A program made the translations under genes and the position numbers. 64,000 nt of DNA, taken from contig NZ_SRYA01000023.1 in NCBI RefSeq assembly GCF_004793545.1, positions 1 through 64,000 on the forward strand, read 5' to 3'. Under the pieces are notes generated by a model that was given only the letters and a program-made list of their open reading frames with translations, had not been told where the DNA came from and searched no databases. Each line of letters starts with the position of its first letter. Within the stretch, counting starts at the first letter, position 1. The stretch is from Petralouisia muris. Its GTDB lineage: Bacteria; Bacillota; Clostridia; Lachnospirales; Lachnospiraceae. This document shows positions 19,151-28,690 of the stretch, in pieces.

Positions 19151-20310
19151 TCCCAGCATTCCTCTAAAATTTCAAGGACTTCTTCTCTGGATAGTTTCTT
19201 ACAGCATCCTGCCGTAAGGTTACAGGTGTCAGCCACCTTCTTTAACACGCTTTTATCCGTTATTCCCATGTCACGGAATGTGGAAGGCAAACCAATTTCC
19301 TTTACAAACTCTGCAAGGGCTTCAATTCCTGCTTCTGCCAGCTCCTCTTCCGATTTCCCTTCCGGAGAGATCTCCCATACCATTTGAGCCATACGCGCAA
19401 ACTGTCTGACGCCGTCTTTACAAATATGGCGATAAAGAACCGGATGAATTACGGCAAGTCCCTGCCCATGATTGCAGTCTGTATAGGCTCCAAGCTGATG
19501 CTCTATCTGGTGCGCCTGAAAATCTGTCACTTTTCCAATTTTAAGGATGCCGTTTTCTGCCATGGCAGACGCCCACATCAATTCTGTCCTTGCCTCTTTG
19601 TCATTGATATCCTTTAACAGCAGCCGGATATTGCGGATTACATTACGCATTACGGCTTCTGCAATTTCATCCGATAACGTGACCTCCCGTGGGGAACCCA
19701 GATACGTTTCCATACTGTGGCTCAACGTATCAAAAGCTCCTGAAATCACCTGTCTTGGAGGAAGGGACATGGTATAGGCTACATCCAGCACTGCGAATTC
19801 TGCATAAGCGCCCAATACCCCCGCTTTCTCCTTCGTATCCTCATTAGTGATAACTGCGCCGTTATTCATTTCCGCACCAGTTCCAGAAGCGGTAACAATT
19901 GCTCCCATGGGAAGAAATTCCGTGGGATACACATGATCTTTAAATTCCATTTCCCAGATATCTTTTTCGGCCGCTGCCTGTGCCGCTATAATTTTGCAGC
20001 AGTCTATCACAGAACCGCCGCCTACTGCAAGGATAAAATCTACGTTTTTTTCTTTTGCAAGGGCTGCGCCTTCCTGCACTTTCTTATAAGTGGGATTGGG
20101 CATAATCCCCGGAAAATCAACAATCTCTTTGCCTGCTTCCTTCAGATAGCCGCAGATTTCATCATACACGCCGCTTTTCTTTATGGAGTTTTTGCCGTAT
20201 GCCAGCATAACGGTTTTTCCTGTTTTTGCAAGTTCTGCCGGAAGCATTTTAGCTGCCGCTTTGTCACCAAAATATACCTTTGTGGGATAAGAATAAATAA
20301 AATCCTTCAT
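19147..20310 (-). CDS. Iron-containing alcohol dehydrogenase (YqhD/BdhA-like)
   Basis: A 387-residue group III Fe-dependent alcohol dehydrogenase that reduces aldehydes to alcohols with NAD(P)H in the cytoplasm. The GGGS nucleotide motif (AVGGGSVIDCCK) is at about residues 95-106. The metal ligands are visible as Asp and His in FDTLSHSME and two His in HQIEHQLG and DCNHGQGLA. Length is normal. A GGAG box precedes the ATG. It lies in an operon with esterase and flavodoxin genes, next to a degenerate paralogue. Confidence 0.92.
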   Translation of the reverse strand: MKDFIYSYPTKVYFGDKAAAKMLPAELAKTGKTVMLAYGKNSIKKSGVYDEICGYLKEAGKEIVDFPGIMPNPTYKKVQEGAALAKEKNVDFILAVGGGSVIDCCKIIAAQAAAEKDIWEMEFKDHVYPTEFLPMGAIVTASGTGAEMNNGAVITNEDTKEKAGVLGAYAEFAVLDVAYTMSLPPRQVISGAFDTLSHSMETYLGSPREVTLSDEIAEAVMRNVIRNIRLLLKDINDKEARTELMWASAMAENGILKIGKVTDFQAHQIEHQLGAYTDCNHGQGLAVIHPVLYRHICKDGVRQFARMAQMVWEISPEGKSEEELAEAGIEALAEFVKEIGLPSTFRDMGITDKSVLKKVADTCNLTAGCCKKLSREEVLEILEECWE

Positions 20311-20380
20311 TGTTTTTCTCCTTTCGCTATTCCTTCTTCGTAAAAATACAGACAGGTTTCACTCTTTTTTCCTCTATATT

Positions 20381-21676
20381 TTAATTAAAATTCCCAGCCC
20401 ACTGTCTGATTTCTGCTTCACTGTCCGCAACATCATTTCTGGAAAGGGACAGGGTATTATCGCTTACCGAAGCATCGGGCTGCAATTGGGAAATATCGCT
20501 TAACGTATTGGAAAAACCGCTTCCTCCATGTGTAACAAATGGAATAATCGTCTTTCCAGTAAAATCATATTCTTCTAAAAATGTATAAACCGGCATAGGC
20601 AAATCACCCCACCAATTGGGATAACCCAAAATAATTCTGTCATACTGTTCTAAGTTTTCTATATGATTTTTCAATTCCGGCCGCAAACTGGCATCCTGTT
20701 CCTCTGACACCTGTTCCACTAATGGATCGTGTTCCAGAGGATACTCTTGTGTCGTCTCAATTCGGAATAAATCGCCACCCACTGTCTCCTGCACGATTCT
20801 TGCAACATACTCTGTATTGCCGTAAACCTCATTCTCTTTTACCACAATACTTGCACCTGCAATCGCATCCACGCCATCCGTATTTTCATTCTCTGGTATG
20901 GAAAAGTAAGCGATTAAAGTCCGTGAAGAACCGGCGCCTTCTGCCTGTTCCTGCTCTGTCCCTGCAGACGCTTCTGTATTGCCCGCAGGAAGCTGCAGCC
21001 CATTTACCCATTCCTTCACATCATCCTCCGAAGCCCTTGACTGGAACCTCTCTCCTTCCTGCCAGTCCCCGGTTCCTGCCAGTTCAGACAACAATTTTCC
21101 GCTTTCCCCTAACCCGGAAGTGGATGAGGTGCAGAAGGGAATCACCGTTTTCCCTGTAAAATCATTTGCTTCCACAAAGCCATTCACTGGCCATGCGGCA
21201 ATTCCCCACCAGATAGGATATCCGATAAATACCGTGTCGTAAGAATCCCAGCCAGACACTTCTGTTGACCTCAATTCCACCGCTCTTTCCGCTTCATTGT
21301 CATGCTCTCTGGATACCCTGCTGTTTTCATTTGTCCAATCCAGATCCGCATCAGTATATGGCTCTGCGGGCTCCAGTTGAAAAAGCTCCCCGCCTGTTGC
21401 TGCTGCAATGTAATTTGCAATATTTTCTGTGTTTCCGGATGCCGAATAATAAACCACCAGCGTTTTCCCGGCTGTGCCGCCTTCATTTTCCTCATCGTTT
21501 TTTGCTTCCCCGTCTGAAGCTTCCGACGGCTCTGACACATCCTCGTTTGAATCAGAAACAATTTCCTTCTCCGGTTCACGCTCTGTCTCCCCAGCGGTAT
21601 TCTGCTGCCGGCTGCTGCAGGCAGTAAGACTAAAGACAAATACAATACTGATCAAACACGCAACAATTTTTCTCAT
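20381..21676 (-). CDS. Membrane lipoprotein with two flavodoxin domains
   Basis: A 431-residue lipoprotein: signal peptide with lipobox LTAC, an acidic Glu/Ser-rich linker (about 20-68), then two flavodoxin_4 domains in tandem. Domain 1 (about 70-235) has YYSASGNTENIA and YPIWWGIAAW; domain 2 (about 255-430) has YFSIPENENTDG and YPNWWGDLPM. It would sit on the outer face of the membrane carrying two FMN. The ATG at 21676 overlaps the stop of the ADH paralogue (ATGA) and has GAGGAGG upstream. The tandem arrangement is unusual and suggests intramolecular electron transfer. Confidence 0.88.
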   Translation of the reverse strand: MRKIVACLISIVFVFSLTACSSRQQNTAGETEREPEKEIVSDSNEDVSEPSEASDGEAKNDEENEGGTAGKTLVVYYSASGNTENIANYIAAATGGELFQLEPAEPYTDADLDWTNENSRVSREHDNEAERAVELRSTEVSGWDSYDTVFIGYPIWWGIAAWPVNGFVEANDFTGKTVIPFCTSSTSGLGESGKLLSELAGTGDWQEGERFQSRASEDDVKEWVNGLQLPAGNTEASAGTEQEQAEGAGSSRTLIAYFSIPENENTDGVDAIAGASIVVKENEVYGNTEYVARIVQETVGGDLFRIETTQEYPLEHDPLVEQVSEEQDASLRPELKNHIENLEQYDRIILGYPNWWGDLPMPVYTFLEEYDFTGKTIIPFVTHGGSGFSNTLSDISQLQPDASVSDNTLSLSRNDVADSEAEIRQWAGNFN

Positions 21677-22704
21677 GATAAATTCCTCCTCATTTCTGAA
21701 ATAAATTTTTCCAATGCATCTATTCCGGCAAAAGCAATTTCTTCCTCTGTCTTGCCCTCCGGGGAAATTCCCCATACATGAAGGGCAAATCTCCGGAACT
21801 TTACCGGACGCTCCTGATAAATACCGCGGAAATAAGCTGGAATATCTTCACTGGAATTACATGCTATACAAATTCCCGTCTGATCTCCCTTATAGCTGCA
21901 TTGAGTATCGATACATTTCCCCAATCGGATGATCCCATTTTTTGCCATCGCTCCATTCCACATCAGGTTGCTTCTCGCCCTGTAATCCTTCGGATTCAAA
22001 ACTGCCGCTCTGAGATTGCGGATCACACTGCCCATAAGGGCTTCGGCAATATTATCTGATACATTATCTTCATCCGGCCCGCTGAAATAAATTTCCATAA
22101 TGTTAAAAAAGATTCCTAAACCGCCGGATATCATTTGATTGTTAGGTACACTGTAGGTGTATACAGGGTCCATCAGCGCAAACCTGGGGCTGCATTTGGG
22201 GTAATCCCGCCCGATTTTGAGCTGCAGCTTCTCATTGGTGAGAACTGCCCTGCCATTCATTTCGCTTCCAGAACCTGCCGCCGTTACAATTGCCCCGAAA
22301 GGCAGCGGCTCACACTCAATAATGCCGGGACGCTCCCAGAATCTCTCCCAGATATCTCCGTCATTAACAGCCGCCAGGGAAATTGCCTTGCAGCAATCCA
22401 TCACAGAACCGCCGCCTATGCCCAGGATCATATCTGCCTGGTTAGCTCTCGCCAGCTTCCGGCCTTCCAACACTTTTTCATAAGTTGGATTCGGCATGAT
22501 ACCGGAAAACTCAATGATATTTTTCCCGGCTTCCCTCAATATGGAAACCACTTCATCATAAATTCCATTTTTCCTGACGGAGCCTTCTCCATAGCAGAGC
22601 ATAACCGTATCTCCATAATTTTTCGTCAGACAAGCCAGGTATTCTTTGACACAGCCTTTCCCAAAATAGACTTTTGTTGTATTTTCAAAAATAAAATTAT
22701 TCAT
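21673..22704 (-). CDS. Fe-ADH family protein lacking the metal ligands
   Basis: A 343-residue paralogue of the ADH at 19147-20310. The nucleotide-binding GGGS motif (GIGGGSVMDCCK) is kept, but each predicted metal-ligand position has changed: FDTLSH became LGIFFN, HQIEH became SYKGD, and CNHGQG became CNSSED. The C-terminal domain ends about 40 residues early, exactly where the ribosome site of the next gene begins. It cannot be a normal iron or zinc dehydrogenase; it is either a pseudoenzyme or a gene in early decay. Its reading frame is clean, and GAGGTG precedes its ATG. Confidence 0.8.
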   Translation of the reverse strand: MNNFIFENTTKVYFGKGCVKEYLACLTKNYGDTVMLCYGEGSVRKNGIYDEVVSILREAGKNIIEFSGIMPNPTYEKVLEGRKLARANQADMILGIGGGSVMDCCKAISLAAVNDGDIWERFWERPGIIECEPLPFGAIVTAAGSGSEMNGRAVLTNEKLQLKIGRDYPKCSPRFALMDPVYTYSVPNNQMISGGLGIFFNIMEIYFSGPDEDNVSDNIAEALMGSVIRNLRAAVLNPKDYRARSNLMWNGAMAKNGIIRLGKCIDTQCSYKGDQTGICIACNSSEDIPAYFRGIYQERPVKFRRFALHVWGISPEGKTEEEIAFAGIDALEKFISEMRRNLS

Positions 22705-22715
22705 CCAGCTTCACC

Positions 22716-23771
22716 TCACTTACCCATCTGTTTCTCCCAAAAGGCCACGGCCTCATCCAGCCAGCCCTCTGCCGCTGTTTTTGTTCCCAGCCCGAATCCA
22801 TGTCCAAGGCCGGGATAACTGTGGAACTCTGCGTCAATCCCAAGACCTTTTAAGGCATTTATTCTGTTTTCCATTGTCCGCCAATTTGCTATCCCGTCAT
22901 TTTTTCCCACACAGGCGTAAGTGGGCGGATCATTTTCTGTATAATCGGAATGCCCTGTATACTGCATGACCACTGTGCCGGGACGGGGAAGGGAATTCCC
23001 TCCGAACTCTTCGGGGCCGTAAGATCCCAGCCAGGCCGCCATTCTTGCCCCTGCAGAACCGCCCCACAGAGAATAGCATTCCGTATCCACCTCCAGTTCT
23101 TCGGCATGTTCAAAGATAAAGCTGATTGCCCGCGCCAAATCTTCACAAGCCGTCTGTGCTCTAGGACGATAAATCAATGCAAAAGCGTGATATCCCTTTT
23201 TGGATAATTCCAATGCATGGGGAAAACTGTCCTGCATGGCCCCTACATAGGCAAAGCCGCCGCCTGCACTGCACAGGGCAAACTTCTCTCCGGCATTTCC
23301 TCGAAAGAAAAACAGGCCGGTATCTTCTTTTGCCGGATCAGCCTCTTTTTCCTCCTGGGTATAAATGTCATAAAAAATCCTTTCTCCGGCTTCTGCCTGG
23401 GCTTTCATATAATTTGCAATCTCCACCGTCTTATCCGGATCGATATTGCTGTACCAGGTCAGACTGAGATTCCCCAGCGTATCCCCGCTGTAATATCCGC
23501 TGTCTGCTGGAAAAATCAATCTGCCATAGGCTCCAAAATCCGGATTGGATATAACTTCTGATATGGGAGTCTCTGCCGTATATGGTTCTTTGCTTTCTTT
23601 GGCTCCTCTCACGGGTTGTTCCTGCCTTTCTTCCTGCTGTCCAAAATCTCCTGCTGTTTCTTCCCCTGTGGATTCCGTATTTTCCACACTTTCCTGTGGA
23701 TTTCCGGCGCCGCATCCAATCAAGAAAACCAGTAAGCAAACCAGACAAACTTCCGCTGCAATATGTTTCAA
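22716..23771 (-). CDS. Lipoprotein alpha/beta hydrolase (acetyl-esterase/lipase-like)
   Basis: A 351-residue lipoprotein. A signal peptide ends in lipobox LIGC; an acidic linker and an unassigned N-terminal part (to about residue 150) precede an alpha/beta hydrolase of the BD-FAE/Aes type, with nucleophile motif GGSAGA and catalytic His in GLGHGF. The TTG at 23771 is preferred because GGAGGTG lies 8 bases before it and it gives a proper lipoprotein leader; an ATG at 23786 is the alternative. It is the first gene of the run of ADH, flavodoxin and esterase genes. Confidence 0.82.
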   Translation of the reverse strand: MKHIAAEVCLVCLLVFLIGCGAGNPQESVENTESTGEETAGDFGQQEERQEQPVRGAKESKEPYTAETPISEVISNPDFGAYGRLIFPADSGYYSGDTLGNLSLTWYSNIDPDKTVEIANYMKAQAEAGERIFYDIYTQEEKEADPAKEDTGLFFFRGNAGEKFALCSAGGGFAYVGAMQDSFPHALELSKKGYHAFALIYRPRAQTACEDLARAISFIFEHAEELEVDTECYSLWGGSAGARMAAWLGSYGPEEFGGNSLPRPGTVVMQYTGHSDYTENDPPTYACVGKNDGIANWRTMENRINALKGLGIDAEFHSYPGLGHGFGLGTKTAAEGWLDEAVAFWEKQMGK

Positions 23772-23869
23772 CGCCTTCACCTCCATTCTTCTGATAACCA
23801 TTCCGCCTGCACACAACATCCTCAATTTTTACCTGCAGTCCAGAGAACTTTCCTGTTTTCCTATAATAT

Positions 23870-23907
23870 AAACAAAACGAGGCTTCATGAGAAGTCTCGT
23901 TTTGTTT
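23870..23907. terminator. Bidirectional terminator between the LysR gene and the redox operon
   Basis: AAACAAAACGAGGCTTC and GAAGTCTCGTTTTGTTT form a 17-bp stem with one mismatch around a 4-base loop, with T-rich flanks. It ends the LysR transcript before the lipoprotein hydrolase gene. Confidence 0.75.
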
Positions 23908-23952
23908 CTTAGTTTATACCTAAAAGTTATAACTCAATCTTAAATTCATTTT

Positions 23953-24062
23953 TCATTCTGTAACTCCATCTTCTGTATCCTCCTTTATCTTCTGTATCCT
24001 CAATTCCATTTTGGAACCGTTAAAGCTGATCATCAGGACGCCAGCCATTGCCACCACAAAAC
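23953..24062 (-). pseudogene. C-terminal scrap of an EamA/DMT-type permease
   Basis: About 35 residues reading GFFIGFVVAMAGVLMISFNG resemble one helix of a drug/metabolite transporter. The piece starts inside the end of the LysR gene and stops at 23953. The rest of the transporter is gone. Confidence 0.4.
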
Positions 24063-24953
24063 CTATGAAAAAGCCTTCTGCACCGCCGCAAGAAATTCTT
24101 TCACAGTTTCTGAAGGCTGAAGAGAATACAAAAGCCCATAGGGAATGCTGTGCTCCCACTCCACCGGGATGACCTTTAGCAGAGGATGCACGCTTGCCCA
24201 GCCGGAAATGGCCAGCAGCACATCCTCACTGTTTTCACAGCGGTTAAAGGCTTCCATGTTGTAGAAATCAAAATCCACAATATGGATCTGACTGTGATTC
24301 TGCCAGATATCATCCCGAAGCCTGTCCACATAATCGCTCCAGTTCCGGCGCATCAGCATCAGATTCTCCCCGTACAAATCCTCTATCTGCAATTTGTCCT
24401 TTGCAGCAAGCCGATGGTGAATAGAAACCGCGCAGCAAAAAGGTTCCTGAGATAATTCCAGTCCTGCGCAGCGGCGAAGGCCAAGCATGGTGTCATCAAA
24501 AATTCCACCCACCACATCAATATGTTTGCCAAGGTTTCCAAGGATTTCCCTGGCGTTTTCCGGCGTATTTTCAAAGGGAATAATCTGAAACTTCATATCC
24601 GGGCAATGCACCTGTATTCTGGTCCAAAGCCCCATCAGAAGCTGTGCCGGGGTCATAGGAGAACTGCCGATCCGGATGACTTTTTCGTCTTTTTGCATGG
24701 CGTTTTTTGCCCGCGTCACAGAATCCCTGCAATACTGAATAATATATTTTGTATCCTGATACAAAGACTTTCCTGCGTTTGTCAGGGTTAATCCTCTGTG
24801 AGTCCGCTCAAATAATTTAACATCCAAAGAAGCCTCCAGCAGATTAATCTGCTTAATCACTGCGGTGGGAGTAATATAGGCTTCCTCAGCGGCCTTGTTA
24901 AAGCTGCCTGCGTCTGCCACCCGGATAAATGTTTCAAGCTGCGGATTATACAT
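24063..24953 (-). CDS. LysR family transcriptional regulator
   Basis: A 296-residue LysR protein: winged HTH at about 1-60 (FIRVADAGSFNKAAEEAYIT) and a periplasmic-binding-protein-like effector domain at about 90-290. The ATG at 24953 follows AAGGTG; an in-frame GTG at 24962 is less likely. It lies upstream of the redox/esterase operon on the same strand, separated by a strong terminator, and is the best candidate regulator of those genes. Its 3' end abuts a remnant of a permease, so its original downstream neighbour has been lost. Confidence 0.88.
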   Translation of the reverse strand: MYNPQLETFIRVADAGSFNKAAEEAYITPTAVIKQINLLEASLDVKLFERTHRGLTLTNAGKSLYQDTKYIIQYCRDSVTRAKNAMQKDEKVIRIGSSPMTPAQLLMGLWTRIQVHCPDMKFQIIPFENTPENAREILGNLGKHIDVVGGIFDDTMLGLRRCAGLELSQEPFCCAVSIHHRLAAKDKLQIEDLYGENLMLMRRNWSDYVDRLRDDIWQNHSQIHIVDFDFYNMEAFNRCENSEDVLLAISGWASVHPLLKVIPVEWEHSIPYGLLYSLQPSETVKEFLAAVQKAFS

Positions 24954-24990
24954 GATATTCACCTTCTCTTTCCTTTTTATGCATCCTGGT

Positions 24991-27255
24991 CTACTGTATA
25001 AACCATTCCACTACCATCCCCTGAGCCTTTCTGTCATAATAAATGTCCTGGTACTCCATCCCTTTCTGGCTGATTCTGGTTCCGAGAAACAACCCTGCTT
25101 CTTTTCCTTTTTCCGTGACTGCCTTGCAGCGCAGTCCATCCACAAGCTTTTCTTCTGACAATCCTCGCTCCTGGGATCTTCGAATGATTTCAGCTCCTGA
25201 TGTTTTCTTCACTGTATCGGCGTCCCTCAGTTCATTCAGCTTCACCGCCAGCTCCGGCGCAAGATATTTATCTGCGTAAGGAAACTGCTTTGCCTGGGTT
25301 TGGCTGATGAAAAATTCTGCTTTCTTCTTTTTCCTTCCTGTATTTGCCGGCTGCTTGCCAGTTCCAGCTGTACGGCCGGCTTCCTCCATTTCTCCGAAAT
25401 ACAGTTTTTCTCTCTCTTCTCCAGTGTATGCTCTGATTTCTTCCAAAAACGGTTCCCCGTACTTTTTAAATTTATGCTCGCCCACGCCGTTTACTTCCAG
25501 CATTTCTTCCCGGGCAAGGGGAAGCCGGACGCACATATCTACCAGTGTTTTATCGGAAAATATAATATAGGGCGGCATTCCCTCCCGTCTGGCAATTTCA
25601 CTGCGCAGGCTCCGCAGACGTTCAAACAACTCCAGACCCCTGGAATTCAGAATATCGGATTTGCGCCTGGAGACAGAAGAAGCAGGTTTTTCCGGAAGGG
25701 AGGATAATCCCCCTTTTACCTCTCTTACCACAACCTTTCCCATTCCCTGTGCAATTTCATCTGATTTGCCTGTCAGCCTTAACAGTGCATATTTATCCGG
25801 CGTAACTGTCAGATAACCTTCCATCAACATCTGGTTTATGATCTGCTTAATTCTCTGTTCTCCCAATTCCGCCAGGCTTCCGTAAGAGGAATAAGAGGTC
25901 ATTCCATATTCCCTAAGCTTCGCCCTGTCGGCTCCTGCCAGCGTGCCTGCCGCCACATTAATTCCATACCTGCCCCGCATCTCTCTCACGCAGGAAATAA
26001 TTTTTTCGGCCTGAGCCGTCACATCGGTTTCTTCAAATTCTTTTCGGCAATTGCCGCAGTTTTGGCAGTCTCCTCTGCTCTGTTCTCCGAAATAATTTAA
26101 AATATAGGCGCGCAGGCAATTTGCAGACAGACAGTAATAATTCATAATGCGCAAACGTTCGGTGTCTTTCTCCCGGATGGCCGCAAGCTCTTCCTCGGTA
26201 AATTCCGGATTCTGCTCTTTACTCTCCAGCAGGAACTGATTAATCATCACATCCTGGGGCGAATACAGAAGAATGCATTCTGCCGTCTCCCCGTCACGGC
26301 CGGCCCTGCCCGCCTCCTGATAGTAATTTTCCAGGCTCTGGGGCATATTGTAGTGAATCACATAGCGGACATTGGATTTATCAATTCCCATGCCGAATGC
26401 ATTGGTGGCAGTCATTACAGGACATCTGTCATAAACAAAATCCTCCTGACTCTGTCTGCGTTCCTCCTGGCCCATTCCCGCATGGTATTTTGCAGAAGGG
26501 ATTGCCAAATCCTGCATTTTTTCAAAGAGAGCGTCCACATTTTTTCTGGTGGAACAGTAAATGATTCCGCTTTCTGCAGGATGCGCTTTTATGTAATCCA
26601 GTACAAACCGGTCTTTCTGTTTAGGCGTTTCCACCGCAAAATACAGGTTCCCGCGGTCAAATCCCGTAATCAGAAGTTCGGGCTGTCTCAGCCCGAGAAC
26701 GCAGACAATATCTTCCCGAACATGCTCCGTGGCCGTTGCGGTAAATGCGCTGACAATGGGGCGGCGCTCCAACTGCTGCAAAAACCGGACGATTTTCAGG
26801 TAGCTGGGCCTGAAATCCTGGCCCCACTGGGAAATGCAGTGAGCCTCGTCCACCGTAAGCATAGAGATTTCCGCCTGTTTTGCAAATTCCAAAAAAACAT
26901 AAGTTTCCAAACGCTCCGGCGCTGCGTAAATAATTTTATAGGTTCCTTTTGCAGCAAGCTGCAGAGCTTTCGCAATTTGATTTTCTGTTAAAGAACTGTT
27001 GATATATGCAGCATGGATTCCTGCCTGATTCAATGTCTGAACCTGATCCTTCATCAGGGAAATGAGCGGTGAAATGACAATGGTAATGCCTGGCAAAAGA
27101 AGGGCGGGGACTTGATAACACAGGGATTTGCCTGCGCCGGTGGGCATTATGCCCAGTGCGTCCCTTCCTGACAAAACAGCGTCTATCAGGGTTTCTTGTC
27201 CCTCTCTGAACTGACTGTAGCCGAAATACTTTTTTAAGATGTCAAATTTATTCAT
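24991..27255 (-). CDS. recQ: ATP-dependent DNA helicase RecQ
   Basis: A 754-residue RecQ that unwinds DNA 3' to 5' in repair. The helicase core has Walker A MPTGAGKSLCYQVPAL (about 40), VDEAHCISQWGQDFR and the YYQEAGRAGRDG motif. Next come a zinc-binding RQC region (Cys in NCLRAYILNYFGE to CQNCGNC), an HRDC domain (about 525-600) and an extra C-terminal segment of about 120 residues (FISQTQAKQFPYADKYL onward) seen in some Firmicutes RecQ. The ATG at 27255 gives the canonical N-terminus; the longer reading overlaps the upstream pseudogene. It looks intact. Confidence 0.93.
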   Translation of the reverse strand: MNKFDILKKYFGYSQFREGQETLIDAVLSGRDALGIMPTGAGKSLCYQVPALLLPGITIVISPLISLMKDQVQTLNQAGIHAAYINSSLTENQIAKALQLAAKGTYKIIYAAPERLETYVFLEFAKQAEISMLTVDEAHCISQWGQDFRPSYLKIVRFLQQLERRPIVSAFTATATEHVREDIVCVLGLRQPELLITGFDRGNLYFAVETPKQKDRFVLDYIKAHPAESGIIYCSTRKNVDALFEKMQDLAIPSAKYHAGMGQEERRQSQEDFVYDRCPVMTATNAFGMGIDKSNVRYVIHYNMPQSLENYYQEAGRAGRDGETAECILLYSPQDVMINQFLLESKEQNPEFTEEELAAIREKDTERLRIMNYYCLSANCLRAYILNYFGEQSRGDCQNCGNCRKEFEETDVTAQAEKIISCVREMRGRYGINVAAGTLAGADRAKLREYGMTSYSSYGSLAELGEQRIKQIINQMLMEGYLTVTPDKYALLRLTGKSDEIAQGMGKVVVREVKGGLSSLPEKPASSVSRRKSDILNSRGLELFERLRSLRSEIARREGMPPYIIFSDKTLVDMCVRLPLAREEMLEVNGVGEHKFKKYGEPFLEEIRAYTGEEREKLYFGEMEEAGRTAGTGKQPANTGRKKKKAEFFISQTQAKQFPYADKYLAPELAVKLNELRDADTVKKTSGAEIIRRSQERGLSEEKLVDGLRCKAVTEKGKEAGLFLGTRISQKGMEYQDIYYDRKAQGMVVEWFIQ

Positions 27256-27746
27256 ACTGGTATTGAATTTCCTTCCTTTTAAACTTTTTCCCAGGCGCCG
27301 ATGCGGCCGCTTTATGCATAAAATAGCTGTACAGCTGCATCTCAAAGATCCTGTTTGACACTGCCGCAGCCCCTTCCTTATCTTTAATAAATCCCAGCAT
27401 CGTTCCAATATTAATCACTTTGTTATATTCATGATATGGATATAACATTCCTCTAAAAAGGATATTCTGCGGCATTATATTAAGTTCCGGATACTCCGTC
27501 ACTTGTTTTATCATATCATCATACAATGTATTGGGCCTTTTGACCAATATTTTTACTGCTTCTTGAAGCCCTTCTCTTGCCCATGGACATTTTTTCATTC
27601 AGCAATTTACAGATATAAGAAACCAAAAACGGATAACCATAGGTATACTCAAATATCAGTTCAGACATCTCTGCCACATTCATACCAGTCATTCTGTTTC
27701 CCTCGTATTCCGTCAGCATTTTTTCAATGCCTGCTAGTTTCACCAT
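27248..27746 (-). pseudogene. AAA_35-like ATPase, C-terminal half with a frameshift
   Basis: Two overlapping frames (27746-27519 and 27598-27248) join into the C-terminal half of the AAA-like family often found with defective PD-(D/E)XK domains (EMSELIFEYTYGYPFLVSYI, then VINIGTMLGFIKDKEG and NRIFEMQLYSYF). The shift is near 27590-27598. The ATPase core is absent. Its end overlaps the recQ start by 8 bases. Confidence 0.65.
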
Positions 27747-28004
27747 GGCTTTCCCACACTTTCTCCTTCCGTATTAACTCCCGTTTACAAGTATTAATAT
27801 ACCACACAGCTTGGAAACCTGTAAAGCCTTCGGCCTTTTTAATATTTCCCCAGCGTTTAAGAATTTTCCGATTTGGAAAATATTTTTTTATTAATTCGAA
27901 AATTATGGTCTTTTCACCGAACCCAGACAGAGCTATATTATATTTGTTCAAACAAACAAGAAATGGGGCCTGATTTATGGAAATAAGATTATCACAAAAA
28001 ATAA

Positions 28005-28305
28005 AAGCAAACAAAAGAAATTTTTCTCCTATGAATTGCGCTACCGGCATTGCGACAGCATCCCCATTGCTTTATAACCATCGTTGTAGCTACCGGGAAG
28101 AATAAAACTATCCGGCGCTCCCATTAATCGAGCGGCTTCACGAACAATTAATAAGCGAGCATGAATTTCATCATTTTTTTCACAACGAAATACTGCTTGC
28201 TGCTTCCACCTTCCGGCATTCGCAAACAACCGGCAATACCATCGAAGCGCAATTCTAGTTGCTGCTCTCCATGACGTGTTCGGCGATAGCCCGTAGTGAC
28301 AACCG
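28005..28305 (-). pseudogene. DNA cytosine-5 methyltransferase, C-terminal fragment
   Basis: After correcting two frameshifts, the minus strand reads YRRTRHGEQQLELRFDGIAG, then LIVREAARLMGAPDSFIL and GDAVAMPVAQFIGEKFLL, the conserved C-terminal motifs (VREAAR and the GDAV/GNAV loop) of Dcm-type methyltransferases. The catalytic PCQ and ENV parts are missing. It directly abuts an IS110 fragment, so it is probably the remains of a restriction-modification locus broken by insertion. Confidence 0.65.
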
Positions 28306-28690
28306 GATATTCCGGCAGACTCTTGGCTAATGCCTGCATCTGTGTTAGAATAGTCATTAGAGTGTTATCGACTTCTCGTAACACCCACACTGTCTCCTGT
28401 ACCAGCATTTTGATCGATGGGGTATCGGAAGATACTGTGGGGATGCCTTCTTTTGCCAGCGCATAAATCTTGACAGCTTTATCCTGGCTCTGGTGGTATC
28501 CCTTCTCTTTTGCCCATTTTAGATAGCTCTCTATAAGCTGTTCCTCCGATTTCTTCGTGATAATGTCATAATGCCAGTATTCTTCCGCTTCATATTCTTT
28601 CAGCCGATACCAATGGTCAATCCCACAGTTAGAGATCGTAACAGCATCCTGCTTATTTCTTTTGACACATCAATTCCTACACTTATCATC
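28306..28690 (-). pseudogene. IS110 family transposase, internally deleted
   Basis: The N-terminus MISVGIDVSKE is present at 28690, followed after a deletion and frameshift by the middle region (HWYRLKEYEAEEYWHYDIIT to EYPVV). The catalytic C-terminal transposase_20 domain is replaced by methyltransferase sequence near 28305. Confidence 0.7.
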
